Below, in pieces: positions 39,732-48,403 of a DNA stretch of 56,959 nucleotides. Made by a program: the position numbers and the translations under genes. Position 1 is the stretch's first letter. Each line of letters begins with the position of its first letter. The notes beneath the pieces were generated by a model. It saw nothing but the letters and a program-made list of their open reading frames with translations. It did not search any database and was not told where the DNA came from. The stretch comes from Phycisphaerales bacterium (GTDB lineage Bacteria; Planctomycetota; Phycisphaerae; Phycisphaerales; UBA1924): NCBI GenBank assembly GCA_016741915.1, contig JACVCS010000015.1, forward strand, positions 1 through 56,959, given 5' to 3'.

Positions 39732-42700
39732 TCACCAATCCAGCGGCCCACGCCAGGCGGCGGCGAGGTCGCCCACCACGCTGCTGAGGCCCAGGGGTTT
39801 GACGGTCAGCACGCCGCTGGTGTTTACGCTGCCCAGCGATGTGGCGCTGAGGCCCATCTTCTGGGCCATTTCGATGATTGTCGGCGTCTTGGTGCTCTGC
39901 GCTTCGACGATGTACTGGCTCGGCGATTCGTTCCACCAGAACGCGCCGGCGTGGTCGGTGGCGCCGAGGGCATCTACGGCGCGTGTGTCGAGGCCCGGCA
40001 GGTCGATCATTGCGCCGAGCGGGCGGTTGGGCGTGGAGCCGCCGATGAGCATTTCGGCGATGCAGGTGAGGACGCCGCCGTCGGAGACGTCGTGGGCGGC
40101 GAGGAGCACGCCCTCGCGGACGAGTTTGCTGATGAGTTTCGCGGTGAGCGGGCCCTTGACGAGGTCGGTGCGGGGGATGGCCTTGTTGTGCTGATCGCTG
40201 AGCCCGAAGAGGCGCTTGTAGTGTGAGCCGCCCATGGGCGCGTCGGTGCGTTGCGGCGCGGCGCTGATGAGCAGCAGGGTGCTGCCTGCATCGCTGAACT
40301 TTGCGTCGCTGCTGATGCAGCGGGTGATATCGGGGACGATGCCCATGCCCGTGATGAGCAGGGTGGGGGGGATCTCGATGGTTCGCCCGTCTTGCGTGGT
40401 GAACTGGTTGTTGAGTGAGTCTTTGCCGCTGACGAAGGGTGTGCGGTAGGCCTTCGCGCCGTCGTAGCACCCCTCGGCGGCGCGCACGAGGGTGGCGAGG
40501 TTTTCGGGCTTCTTGCAACTGGGCCAGCAGAAGTTGTCGAGGATGGCGATGCGTTCGGGGTCGGCGCCGACGCAGACGAGGTTGCGGACGCACTCGTCGA
40601 TGGCGGCGAGGGTCATGAGGTAGGCGTCGGCGTGTGCGCCGGCGAGGTTGGGATCACCGAGGCCGGTTTGCAGGCCCTGGCTGATGGCGATGCCGCTGCC
40701 GCTGCCGGGGATCGGTTCGATGACCGAGCCGTCGCCCGGTCCGCGTTGTGATCGGCCGACGAGGGGCTTGAGGACGGTGCCGCCGCGGACTTCGTGGTCG
40801 TACTGGCGGATGATCCAGTGCTTGCTGGCGATGTTGGGGTGAGAGAGGAGGTGCGAGATGGCGTCTTTGGCGTGCGGGCGCGTTGGGGTCTTTGCGGGTT
40901 TGGTTGCGATGCTCGCGGGTGACCAGGCGGCTTCGCGCGTGGGCGTGGGGATGCCCTCGTGCAGGAAGTGCATGCTCATGCGGCCGACTTCTTCGCCTTT
41001 GAAACGGAGGACGAGTTCGCTGCCCGGGGTGCCGAAGGACCCGAGATCGGCCATTTCGACCGACTCTTCATCGCAGATCTTCTTCAGGGCGGGGACGTTC
41101 TCAGGCGGGACGGCGAGGACCATGCGTTCCTGGGCTTCGCTGATCCAGATTTCGGTTGAGGAGAGGCCTGGGTACTTCAGCGGGGCGCGTTCGAGGTGGA
41201 CTTCGGCGCCGAGCTTGCCGCCCATCTCGCCCACGGCGGATGAGAAGCCGCCCGCGCCGCAGTCGGTCATGGCGTTGTAGAGCGGGCCGCGGGGGTCTTC
41301 GTCGCGGGCGCGCATGATGGCGTCGAGGGTTTGTTTCTCGGTGATGGCGTTGCCGATCTGTACGGCGTGGCTGAACTCATCGGCGGCGGAGTGCTCGAGT
41401 TCGGCGCTGGAGAAGGTGGCGCCGTGGATGCCGTCGCGGCCGGTGCGTCCGCCGAGGGCGATGATGCGGTCGCCGGGCTTGACGTGACCCTTGACGAGTT
41501 TGCGTGGGATGAGCCCGATGCAGCCGCAGTAAACGAGGGGGTTGCCGACGTAGTTGTCGTCGAAGTAGACGCCTCCCGAGACGGTGGGGATGCCCATGCG
41601 GTTGCCGTAGTCGCGGACGCCGGCGACGACTTGGGTGAGGATGCGGCGCGGGGGGAGGCAGCCGGCGGGGATGTCTTTCAGATCGGGGGGCGCGACGCAG
41701 AAGACGTCGGTGCTGGCGATGGGGCGAGCGCCGAGGCCGGTGCCGATGACGTCGCGGATGCACCCGCCGATGCCGGTGGCGGAGCCGCCGTAGGGCTCGA
41801 TGGCGGAGGGATGGTTGTGGGTTTCGACTTTGATGCAGACGCCGAAGGTGTCGTCGAGGGCGATGACGCCCGAGTTGTCGGTGAAGACGGAGAGCGTCCA
41901 GTCGATGCCTTCTTTGATGAGCTCGAACGTCGCGGCGGCGACGGTGGACTTCAGCAGGTTGTTGATCGTCACGCTGCCGTCGGGGTTGACGGTGTGCCCG
42001 GGGCGGCCGGTCCAGGTGATCGGATCGGCGGCGGCGGCACCTTTGTACGTCACCTTGCTTTTCAGCGTCTTGTGCACGCAGTGCTCGCTCCACGTCTGGG
42101 CGAGGGTTTCGAGCTCGATCTCGCGCGGCTCTTCGCCGCGGCGGCGGTACTCGGTCTGGATCGCTTTCATCTCGTCGAGCGAGAGGAAGAGGTGCGCCTC
42201 GCGTGAGAGCTTTTCGAGCTGCGCGTCGTTCAGCGACGTGATCGTGATGCGTCGCACGGCGTGCTCGTGGCTGACGCCTTTGGCAAAGTCGCTGGGGTGG
42301 TACGGCGCGGTGGTGACGCGCTGGATGACGGGGTTGGCGAGGAGCTTCTCGCCGAGCGACTTGGCCTGCGCGGGTGAGGCGTTGAGCAGGTCGAAGCGTG
42401 TGCCGGTGGAGACCTGAGCGGCGACGCCGAGGAGCTGCTGGATTGCCATTGAGACCGAGGCCGCCGCGGGGTCCATCACGCCTGGCAGGGGGTGCACCTC
42501 GACCATCGCGCCGGCGGCGGTGAGTTCGGGAGAGGGCTTCGCGCCCACGACGGCCGACTGCACCACAGGGTCGACCAGGACACGGTCGCAGACGCTGCGG
42601 AGCTGATCGTCGGTCAGGTCGGCCTTGATGAGGTAGACCTGGGCGGTGGCGCAGCCCTTGACGTCGATGCCGATGGCGCGAGCGTCGCGTGCGACCGAGT

Positions 42701-42812
42701 CGCCCAGCGGATCGCCCATGGTCTCAAGCCTGGGCCAGACCTCCACACGGTGGAGCTTCGCGGCGGGGCTGACAGCGTTCTGGGCGGAGGAACGATCGCT
42801 GGTGGCGTTCAT
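39732..42812 (-). CDS. purL: Phosphoribosylformylglycinamidine synthase, PurS-PurL fusion
   Basis: 1026 aa. It converts FGAR to FGAM with ATP and ammonia in purine synthesis. The first 190 residues look like a PurS-like part (VYLIKADLTDDQLRSVCDRVL and ITSLNDAQLEKLSREAHLFLS further on). The PurL synthase follows: TLAQTWSEHCVHKTL, VETHNHPSAIEPYGG near 327, GGCIRDVIGTGLGA, DCGAGGFSSAVGEMGG and SGKDSLNNQF. There is no C-terminal glutaminase domain, so PurQ must be supplied by another gene outside the window. This is longer than small PurL (about 740 aa) and shorter than large PurL (about 1300 aa), fitting a PurS fusion. Confidence 0.93.
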   Translation of the reverse strand: MNATSDRSSAQNAVSPAAKLHRVEVWPRLETMGDPLGDSVARDARAIGIDVKGCATAQVYLIKADLTDDQLRSVCDRVLVDPVVQSAVVGAKPSPELTAAGAMVEVHPLPGVMDPAAASVSMAIQQLLGVAAQVSTGTRFDLLNASPAQAKSLGEKLLANPVIQRVTTAPYHPSDFAKGVSHEHAVRRITITSLNDAQLEKLSREAHLFLSLDEMKAIQTEYRRRGEEPREIELETLAQTWSEHCVHKTLKSKVTYKGAAAADPITWTGRPGHTVNPDGSVTINNLLKSTVAAATFELIKEGIDWTLSVFTDNSGVIALDDTFGVCIKVETHNHPSAIEPYGGSATGIGGCIRDVIGTGLGARPIASTDVFCVAPPDLKDIPAGCLPPRRILTQVVAGVRDYGNRMGIPTVSGGVYFDDNYVGNPLVYCGCIGLIPRKLVKGHVKPGDRIIALGGRTGRDGIHGATFSSAELEHSAADEFSHAVQIGNAITEKQTLDAIMRARDEDPRGPLYNAMTDCGAGGFSSAVGEMGGKLGAEVHLERAPLKYPGLSSTEIWISEAQERMVLAVPPENVPALKKICDEESVEMADLGSFGTPGSELVLRFKGEEVGRMSMHFLHEGIPTPTREAAWSPASIATKPAKTPTRPHAKDAISHLLSHPNIASKHWIIRQYDHEVRGGTVLKPLVGRSQRGPGDGSVIEPIPGSGSGIAISQGLQTGLGDPNLAGAHADAYLMTLAAIDECVRNLVCVGADPERIAILDNFCWPSCKKPENLATLVRAAEGCYDGAKAYRTPFVSGKDSLNNQFTTQDGRTIEIPPTLLITGMGIVPDITRCISSDAKFSDAGSTLLLISAAPQRTDAPMGGSHYKRLFGLSDQHNKAIPRTDLVKGPLTAKLISKLVREGVLLAAHDVSDGGVLTCIAEMLIGGSTPNRPLGAMIDLPGLDTRAVDALGATDHAGAFWWNESPSQYIVEAQSTKTPTIIEMAQKMGLSATSLGSVNTSGVLTVKPLGLSSVVGDLAAAWRGPLDW

Positions 42813-42878
42813 GATCCGACTGTAGAACCCGCGACGGGCGGTGTCGGCCCCTGAATCAGCCGAACAATCGCGACGGTT

Positions 42879-44123
42879 TCAGACCTTCCAGAACCAGCGG
42901 CGGCGGTAGAGCCAGCTCAGAACCACGAGCCACAGGAGCAGATTCAGCATGGCGAAGGCGAGCGAAGCGTCTTTGTCAGGAAGGCCGGTGTTCAGGAGTA
43001 GTTGGAAGAGCCAGTCTTTGAGGACCAGCGGCTTGCCGTCGGGTTTGACACCGACGTGGATGGTGCCCAGGAGACGCGCGAGCACACCTGAACCGACGAA
43101 GAGGAGGATCGCGTTGAGGCCCAGAACTTCGAGCGGGAGGGCGATGCGTCGTTTGTTCTGGCCGTCGAGAAGGGTGCTCATACCGGCGAGGAGGATGGCG
43201 GCCGCCCCGGCGGTGAAGAGGGTGTAGCTGGGTGTCCACAGTGATTTGTTCAGCGGCTGCGCGAGGGAGAGTGTGTAGCCGGCGAGGGTGAGGGCCATTC
43301 CGACGATGGACAGCTTTATGCGGGGGTTGAGTTGAACGAAGCGAGATTTGGGCGCGGGATTGCTGGTTTCGGTGGTGGAGGGGCCTTTCAGCAGCAGCCC
43401 GCACCAATAGCCGATGAGCACGCTGACGATGCTGGGGAGGGTGCTCAAGAGCCCTTCGGGATCGGTGACTGAGCCGGTTTTGTAGAGTTGTTTCGCCGGG
43501 ATGATGAGCCCGTCGAACCATCGGCAGAGGTTCTGCTGATCGCTGAGCGGATCGATCGGCAGATCGCTCGGCGTGGAGGCGGGGTGGATCAGGCTGGGGC
43601 CGAAGGCGAGCAAAAGGCCATAGGCCAACAGCGTCAGAGCGCCCAGCACGATCTGCGAACGCAGACTCAGTAGCCGAACGATGACCGCGGCGGCGAAGTA
43701 GCAGAGGCCGATGCGTTGCAGTACGCCCGGCAGGCGGGTGGATGAGAAAGCGGACCAGTTGCCGTGGAGGAGCGCATCGAGCACCGGGCCGGCGAGGTTG
43801 AGGGCGAGACCGAGCGCGATGAGTACCGCGGATCGGCGGATGACCGAAGCGAGCCATGCGGAGCGTTCGTTCTTGATCGCCTCGGCGGTGGTTGTGCTTG
43901 CGCTGGTGCGTGAGGAGAAGGCCATGGAGGAGCCGACGATGAAGAGGAAGAAGGGGAAGATGAGGTCGGTGGGCGTGAGGCCGTGCCACTTGGCGTGCAG
44001 GAGCGGGGCATAGACGGTTGCCCATGAGCCTGGGTTGTTGACGATGACCATGGCGGCCATGGTGAGGCCGCGGAAGGCGTCGAGGGAGCGGAGGCGCAGG
44101 GTTGGTTTGGTGGGCAGTTTCAC
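42879..44123 (-). CDS. NagX/HGSNAT-like membrane acyltransferase (DUF5009)
   Basis: 414 aa from GTG 44123; an upstream ATG at 44189 would add 22 residues without resemblance to the family. The N-terminal hallmark SLDAFRGLTMAAMVIVNNPG is followed by LTPTDLIFPFFLFIVGSSMAF, where the Asp and Pro are conserved, and about ten hydrophobic segments. The family is related to human heparan-alpha-glucosaminide N-acetyltransferase and bacterial NagX, thought to move acetyl groups onto amino sugars across the membrane. It ends 67 bases before the purL start and is divergent from the nucleotidyltransferase gene. Substrate here is unknown. Confidence 0.85.
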   Translation of the reverse strand: MKLPTKPTLRLRSLDAFRGLTMAAMVIVNNPGSWATVYAPLLHAKWHGLTPTDLIFPFFLFIVGSSMAFSSRTSASTTTAEAIKNERSAWLASVIRRSAVLIALGLALNLAGPVLDALLHGNWSAFSSTRLPGVLQRIGLCYFAAAVIVRLLSLRSQIVLGALTLLAYGLLLAFGPSLIHPASTPSDLPIDPLSDQQNLCRWFDGLIIPAKQLYKTGSVTDPEGLLSTLPSIVSVLIGYWCGLLLKGPSTTETSNPAPKSRFVQLNPRIKLSIVGMALTLAGYTLSLAQPLNKSLWTPSYTLFTAGAAAILLAGMSTLLDGQNKRRIALPLEVLGLNAILLFVGSGVLARLLGTIHVGVKPDGKPLVLKDWLFQLLLNTGLPDKDASLAFAMLNLLLWLVVLSWLYRRRWFWKV

Positions 44124-44204
44124 GGTGAGCAAGTGAGGATGTTCTGGGCGAGGATGGTACCAGTCTTGGTTGCAGCGATGTTCTTGCATGAAAAGAGCGT
44201 GATC

Positions 44205-45044
44205 ATGGGTACGATCGGCATGGCTTTGATCGATCCGTCACGGTTCAGTATCTCTTCGGTTGTGAACGCGCCGGAGGTGCGAGCGGATGTTGTGCAGTCG
44301 TTCCTTCGCACGCAGCCGCATCCTTTGTTGTTTATCACCTTTAGCGGTGCGCACCTGTACGGCTTCAGTTCCGCGAACTCCGATTATGACCTCCGCGGAG
44401 TGCACGTGACGCCCGTGCCGATGCTCTGCCGACTCAACCCGCCCAGCGAGACCGTCGAGGTGATGGACAAGGACGCGCCTGTGGAGATGGACATCGTCAC
44501 GCACGACGCGGGGAAGTTCTTCCGTCTGCTGCTGAAGAACAACGGCTACGTGCTGGAGCAGATCTTCTCTGATATCGTGGTTGCGACCTGCCCCGAGCAC
44601 GACGAGTTGAAGGCGATTGCGCGGCACTGCGTCACCCGCCATCACCGTTACCACTACTTGAACTTCGCGGCGAACCAATGGGAGTCTGTCGTGAAAGGTG
44701 GACGCCCGACTGTGAAGGGCCTGCTGTACACCTACCGCGTGCTGCTCGCGGGGATTCATCTCATGCGGACGGGGCTGGTGGAATCGAACATTCAGAGGTT
44801 GAACGCGGAGTTCCGCATCCCAGATATCAATGAACTGGTGGCGTTGAAGACCGCGGGAGAAGAGAAGCAAGAGCTTCAGGGGCACGATCTCTCAAAGCAT
44901 GCGGCGATGTACGAATCGCTGGTTGCGCGTCTTGAGCAGGCGCGTGCGGAGAGCTCGCTTCCGGATGAGCCCCACCCCACGCACGGACGCGCCGCCCTTG
45001 ATGATTTTCTCGTGCGGATCCGCATGCAGACTCTGCACCGCTGA
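44205..45044 (+). CDS. Predicted nucleotidyltransferase (PF10127 type)
   Basis: 279 aa from ATG 44205; ATG 44220 is also possible, and the more upstream ATG 44133 would overlap the divergent acyltransferase. The active-site signature FSGAHLYGFSSANSDYDLRGVHV has the Gly, Tyr and two Asp of the polymerase-beta nucleotidyltransferase fold; a third acid lies in VEMDIVTHDAGKFFRL. Helices with KGGRPTVKGLLYTYRVLLAG follow. Family members such as RlaP occur with RNA repair genes, but no ligase or RtcB is near here. Substrate unknown. Confidence 0.83.
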   Translation: MGTIGMALIDPSRFSISSVVNAPEVRADVVQSFLRTQPHPLLFITFSGAHLYGFSSANSDYDLRGVHVTPVPMLCRLNPPSETVEVMDKDAPVEMDIVTHDAGKFFRLLLKNNGYVLEQIFSDIVVATCPEHDELKAIARHCVTRHHRYHYLNFAANQWESVVKGGRPTVKGLLYTYRVLLAGIHLMRTGLVESNIQRLNAEFRIPDINELVALKTAGEEKQELQGHDLSKHAAMYESLVARLEQARAESSLPDEPHPTHGRAALDDFLVRIRMQTLHR

Positions 45045-45060
45045 TCGGCAAGCCGAGAAC

Positions 45061-46572
45061 TCAACGCAGCCCGTATTCCTTCAGTTTGCGGTAGAGCGTG
45101 CGCTCGCCGATGCCCAGGGCCCGCGCGGTCAGTTCGCGGTTGCCGGCGTACATCAGCAGCGTTTCGCGGATGGCCCGCTTTTCGATCTGTTCAAGCGGCG
45201 TGCCGGCCAGTGAGCCCTGCCCGCCGCCGCCGCCCATGCCGTTGGCGGCGGCATCGCCGGTTGAGCCGTGCGTCTCGCCCTCGCCCGTCGGTTCGTCGGG
45301 CCCGTCGGAGATGCGGATCTCGTCGGGGATGTGGCGCACGTCGATCTGCAGCGCCCGCTTGAGGTCGTCGGCATCGCCCATCGCGTTGACGACCATGTTT
45401 TGTACGACGTTGAGGAGCTGTCGAACATTGCCGGGCCAGGAATAGGCCGACAGGCGCATCATCGCTGCGTCGGTGATCATGGGGACGGGCGAATCTTTGG
45501 GCAGGGCCTTGCCCAGGCTCTTCGCCAAGGCGTGGTTGACGATGCGCGGGATGTCCTCGCGCCGATCGCGCAGCGGCGGCAGCACGATCTCCGCACCCTT
45601 GATGCGGAAGTACAGGTCTTCGCGGAACTCGCCGCGGGCGATCATCGCCTTCAGGTCCTTGTTCGTCGCGCTCACGAGGCGCACGTCGGTCTGGCGTTCG
45701 TCGTTGCTGCCCACGCGCACGACGCGCCCGGTCTCCAGGACACGCAGGAGTTTGGCCTGCATTTTCAGGGGCGTGTCGCCGATCTCGTCGAGGAAAAGCG
45801 TCCCGTGGTTGGCGTACTCAAAGACGCCCTCGCGGTCTTTCTCCGCACCCGTGAACGCCCCGCGGACGTGACCGAAGAGCTGGTCTTCCAGAAGCGTCTC
45901 GGTCTCGGCGGCACAGTTCAGCGCGACGAAGCGACCCTTGCTCCGCGGCGAGTTCTTGTGCACCGCTTGCGCGATGAGCTCCTTGCCCGTGCCGCTCTCT
46001 CCCAGGATGAGCACGGGCAGGGCGCTCTGCGAGACGCTCCGCACGGCGCGAAGGATTCGGCGCATGGGTTCACTGCCGGCGATGATCCCCTCGAAGCCGT
46101 CGTGCTGGACGAGTTCGCCCACGCCGTCGCGTTTTGCCTCGTGACGCAGCAGCACTTCTTCGGCCGCGTCGCCGACGACTTTGCGGAAGACGGCGATATC
46201 CAGCGGCTTTTCGATGAAGTCGCGCACGCCTTCCTTGAAGGCCGAGCGTGTGGTCTGCACGTCGCCGTGGGCGGTGACCATGATGCACTCGGCTTGGGCC
46301 TGGAGTTTTCGGGCCGTACGGAGAACGACCATGCCGGCGTCGGCGCCGTCGGGTGCGACGCCGTGCCTTCCGCCGGACTCCGGCATCCGAAGATCGGTGA
46401 CAATGACGTCGAAGGTCCCGTGCTTGAGTTCGTCCATCGCACGGTCCACGCTGTTGCAGATCGTGCACACGTGGCCCGGGCGGCGCAGGGCCTCGGCCAT
46501 CACCTCCGCAAGTTCGATCTCGTCCTCGACGATCAGCACCTGCGCCCGCAATGTCGTCTCATGGTCTGCCAT
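45061..46572 (-). CDS. Sigma-54-dependent response regulator (NtrC family)
   Basis: 503 aa in three domains. The receiver (1-140) has VLIVEDEIELA, phospho-acceptor Asp in VIVTDLRMPE, and IMVTAHG and EKPLD for switch residues; after MPE it carries an inserted loop, GGRHGVAPDGADAG. The AAA+ domain has GESGTGKELIAQ (Walker A), GAFTGA for sigma-54 contact, and TLFLDEIGD (Walker B). The C-terminal Fis-type helix-turn-helix is LTARALGIGERTLYRKLKEYGL, preceded by a Gly-rich linker. No histidine kinase gene is adjacent. It should activate sigma-54 promoters when phosphorylated; its targets cannot be read here. Confidence 0.95.
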   Translation of the reverse strand: MADHETTLRAQVLIVEDEIELAEVMAEALRRPGHVCTICNSVDRAMDELKHGTFDVIVTDLRMPESGGRHGVAPDGADAGMVVLRTARKLQAQAECIMVTAHGDVQTTRSAFKEGVRDFIEKPLDIAVFRKVVGDAAEEVLLRHEAKRDGVGELVQHDGFEGIIAGSEPMRRILRAVRSVSQSALPVLILGESGTGKELIAQAVHKNSPRSKGRFVALNCAAETETLLEDQLFGHVRGAFTGAEKDREGVFEYANHGTLFLDEIGDTPLKMQAKLLRVLETGRVVRVGSNDERQTDVRLVSATNKDLKAMIARGEFREDLYFRIKGAEIVLPPLRDRREDIPRIVNHALAKSLGKALPKDSPVPMITDAAMMRLSAYSWPGNVRQLLNVVQNMVVNAMGDADDLKRALQIDVRHIPDEIRISDGPDEPTGEGETHGSTGDAAANGMGGGGGQGSLAGTPLEQIEKRAIRETLLMYAGNRELTARALGIGERTLYRKLKEYGLR

Positions 46573-46674
46573 AGCTTCGGGCCCAGTTTAGCACCCCGCG
46601 CCAACCCCCGGCCTACAAACCCTCCATCACGCCCGCCCTCCCGCTTTGCCCGTTTCCTTTCGGAGCCGCCCCCA

Positions 46675-47166
46675 ATGCCCCCCGCCAGCAGCATGACCCC
46701 GACGTACGTTCTCGTCCTGATCGCCATCTTTGCCGGGCTGCTCATGCCCATGCAGGCCGCGGCCAACCGCCAGATGGGCAAAGTCCTCGGGCAGCCGCTG
46801 CACGGCTCGATGGTGAACTTTGTTGTCGGTGCGCTGGCGATCATCGTGGTGCTGTCGTACATGCGACAGACCCCCAGCTACGAAGACTTGCCCAAAGCCC
46901 CGTGGTGGTCGTGGCTGGGCGGGTTCATGGGGGTGACGTTCGTGACGGCTTCGATCGTTCTGGCGCCGAAGATCGGCGCGGTGCCGTTCTTTGCCGCGAT
47001 GGTCTGCGGGCAGATGATCGCGTCGATGACCCTCGACGCCACGGGGTGGATGCTCATGCCCAAGAGTGAGATCACCTGGTCGCGCGTGCTGGGTGTGCTG
47101 CTGGTGATCGTGGGCGTGCTGCTGACCACCCGCAGCATCACTTCATCGGCCGCCACGCCGGGGTGA
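46675..47166 (+). CDS. DMT-superfamily membrane protein (YdcZ/DUF606)
   Basis: 163 aa from ATG 46675, with CGGAG upstream; ATG 46693 is possible. Five hydrophobic segments, with the family-like YVLVLIAIFAGLLMPMQAAANRQMGK at the start, GSMVNFVVGALAIIV, GGFMGVTFVTASIVLAPKIGAV and a last helix VLGVLLVIVGVLLTT. DUF606 proteins are half-size members of the drug/metabolite transporter superfamily and probably act as dimers. Substrate unknown. The gene sits between the divergent NtrC-type regulator and convergent hom. Confidence 0.85.
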   Translation: MPPASSMTPTYVLVLIAIFAGLLMPMQAAANRQMGKVLGQPLHGSMVNFVVGALAIIVVLSYMRQTPSYEDLPKAPWWSWLGGFMGVTFVTASIVLAPKIGAVPFFAAMVCGQMIASMTLDATGWMLMPKSEITWSRVLGVLLVIVGVLLTTRSITSSAATPG

Positions 47167-47209
47167 TTTGTTCGGTTTCTCTCAAAGCGGCGCAAACGTC
47201 GACGCCGGC

Positions 47210-48232
47210 TCACCGCTTCGATTCACCATCACGCCACACGTCGATCAGGTCGCGCACGATCGCGGTGGCGGTCTCGGGCCCGCCCGCACCCCGGCCGACG
47301 AGCGTCACCTCGCCGCCCACTTCGCAATCCAGCGTGACGGCGTTCAAGCTGCCGCCCACGTTCATCGGCGCGTTCTGCGGGATCTCCTCGGGCGCGACGC
47401 TCAGGCGATCACCTTCCACCCGGCCGATGAGTTTCACGACGTTGCCGCGTGCACGAGCGGACTCGATTGCTTCGCTCGAAAGCCCGCGGATGCCCTTCAC
47501 TTGCACGTCGCTGAAGGTTGCGCGCCGGTCCATCACGTGGTTGGCGAGGATGACGAGCTTCATCGCGGTGTCGATGCCGTCGATGTCGTTGCTCGGGTCG
47601 GTCTCGGCATACCCGAGCCTCATCGCTTCGCGCAGCACTTCGTCGAAGGCGAGGCCCTTTTCGGTCATGTTCGAGAGGATGAAGTTGGTGGTGCCGTTGA
47701 TGATCGCCTTCAGCGAACGAACGCGGTTGCCCTGGGCGCAGCGCTTGGCCCACGCGAGGACGGGCGTGCCGGCGCCGACGGTGCCGCTGAACTTCAGTTG
47801 CACGCGGTTGTACGCCGCGAGTTCCAGCAGCGCGGGCATGGCCACCGCCAGCGGGGCTTTGTTGACGGTCACGGCGTGCAGCCCGTGCGACATCGCCGAG
47901 CGCAGGTGTCCGATGGCGGCGTCGGGCTTTTTCAGGTCCGAGGGCGAGGTTTCAACCAGGACCTGCGCGCCGGACTCGGCGATGATGCGGTTGGCGTCGG
48001 CGTTCTTCAGCCCGTGCCCGGGGATGGCCGCGACTGTGCCGTGGGCGGCCTTGGCCGCGAGCAGTTCACCGGCGGAAAGCCCGTGCTCGCCGACCGCGGC
48101 GCCTTTGGAATCCACCACCGCGACGAACTTCGCCGCGAGCCCGTGGCGATCACGCAGCACCGCCTGCTGCTGTTCCAGAAGTTCAACGAGCGACTTGCCG
48201 ACAACGCCGAAACCGATCAGGGCGATACGCAT
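47210..48232 (-). CDS. hom: Homoserine dehydrogenase
   Basis: 340 aa, short form without a C-terminal ACT domain. It reduces aspartate semialdehyde to homoserine with NAD(P)H for threonine and methionine synthesis. The Rossmann start is IALIGFGVVGKSLVELL. The catalytic region has TVNKAPLA, FSGTVGAGTPV, IINGTTNFILSNM and GYAETDPSNDIDGIDTAMKL, where the aspartates and the following Lys bind substrate. The lack of an ACT domain suggests no feedback control by threonine through that domain. Located after the arg genes on the same strand but separated from argH by 170 bases of repeats, so probably its own transcript. Confidence 0.95.
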   Translation of the reverse strand: MRIALIGFGVVGKSLVELLEQQQAVLRDRHGLAAKFVAVVDSKGAAVGEHGLSAGELLAAKAAHGTVAAIPGHGLKNADANRIIAESGAQVLVETSPSDLKKPDAAIGHLRSAMSHGLHAVTVNKAPLAVAMPALLELAAYNRVQLKFSGTVGAGTPVLAWAKRCAQGNRVRSLKAIINGTTNFILSNMTEKGLAFDEVLREAMRLGYAETDPSNDIDGIDTAMKLVILANHVMDRRATFSDVQVKGIRGLSSEAIESARARGNVVKLIGRVEGDRLSVAPEEIPQNAPMNVGGSLNAVTLDCEVGGEVTLVGRGAGGPETATAIVRDLIDVWRDGESKR

Positions 48233-48270
48233 GGATCAAGCGTAGAAGCGATCGGCCAAGAAGGCTCTCC

Positions 48271-48330
48271 GGTGGCAAGGCTCTCATGGTGGCAAGGCCC
48301 TCATGGTGGCACGGCTCTCCAGAGCCGTGC
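48271..48330. repeat. Three 17-bp tandem repeats ending in a hairpin
   Basis: Units start at 48271, 48288 and 48305 (ggtggcaaggctctcat and variants). The last merges into a palindrome GCACGGCT-CTCCAG-AGCCGTGC at 48309-48330. REP-like, in the argH-hom gap. Confidence 0.9.
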
Positions 48331-48359
48331 GCTCGAGGCACACGCAAGGCATTGCACCA

Positions 48360-48399
48360 CCACTCAGCCACTCAGCCACTTCGCCACTTCGCCACTTCC
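48360..48399. repeat. Five tandem octamers
   Basis: CCACTCAG twice, CCACTTCG twice, CCACTTCC once, ending four bases from the argH stop. Confidence 0.95.
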
Positions 48400-48403
48400 C
48401 ACA

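Noticed and set aside
45268-47166. 632-aa open frame on the plus strand
   Set aside because: Its first 1400 bases are antisense to the well-supported NtrC-type regulator; only the last 163 codons (from 46675) look like a protein.
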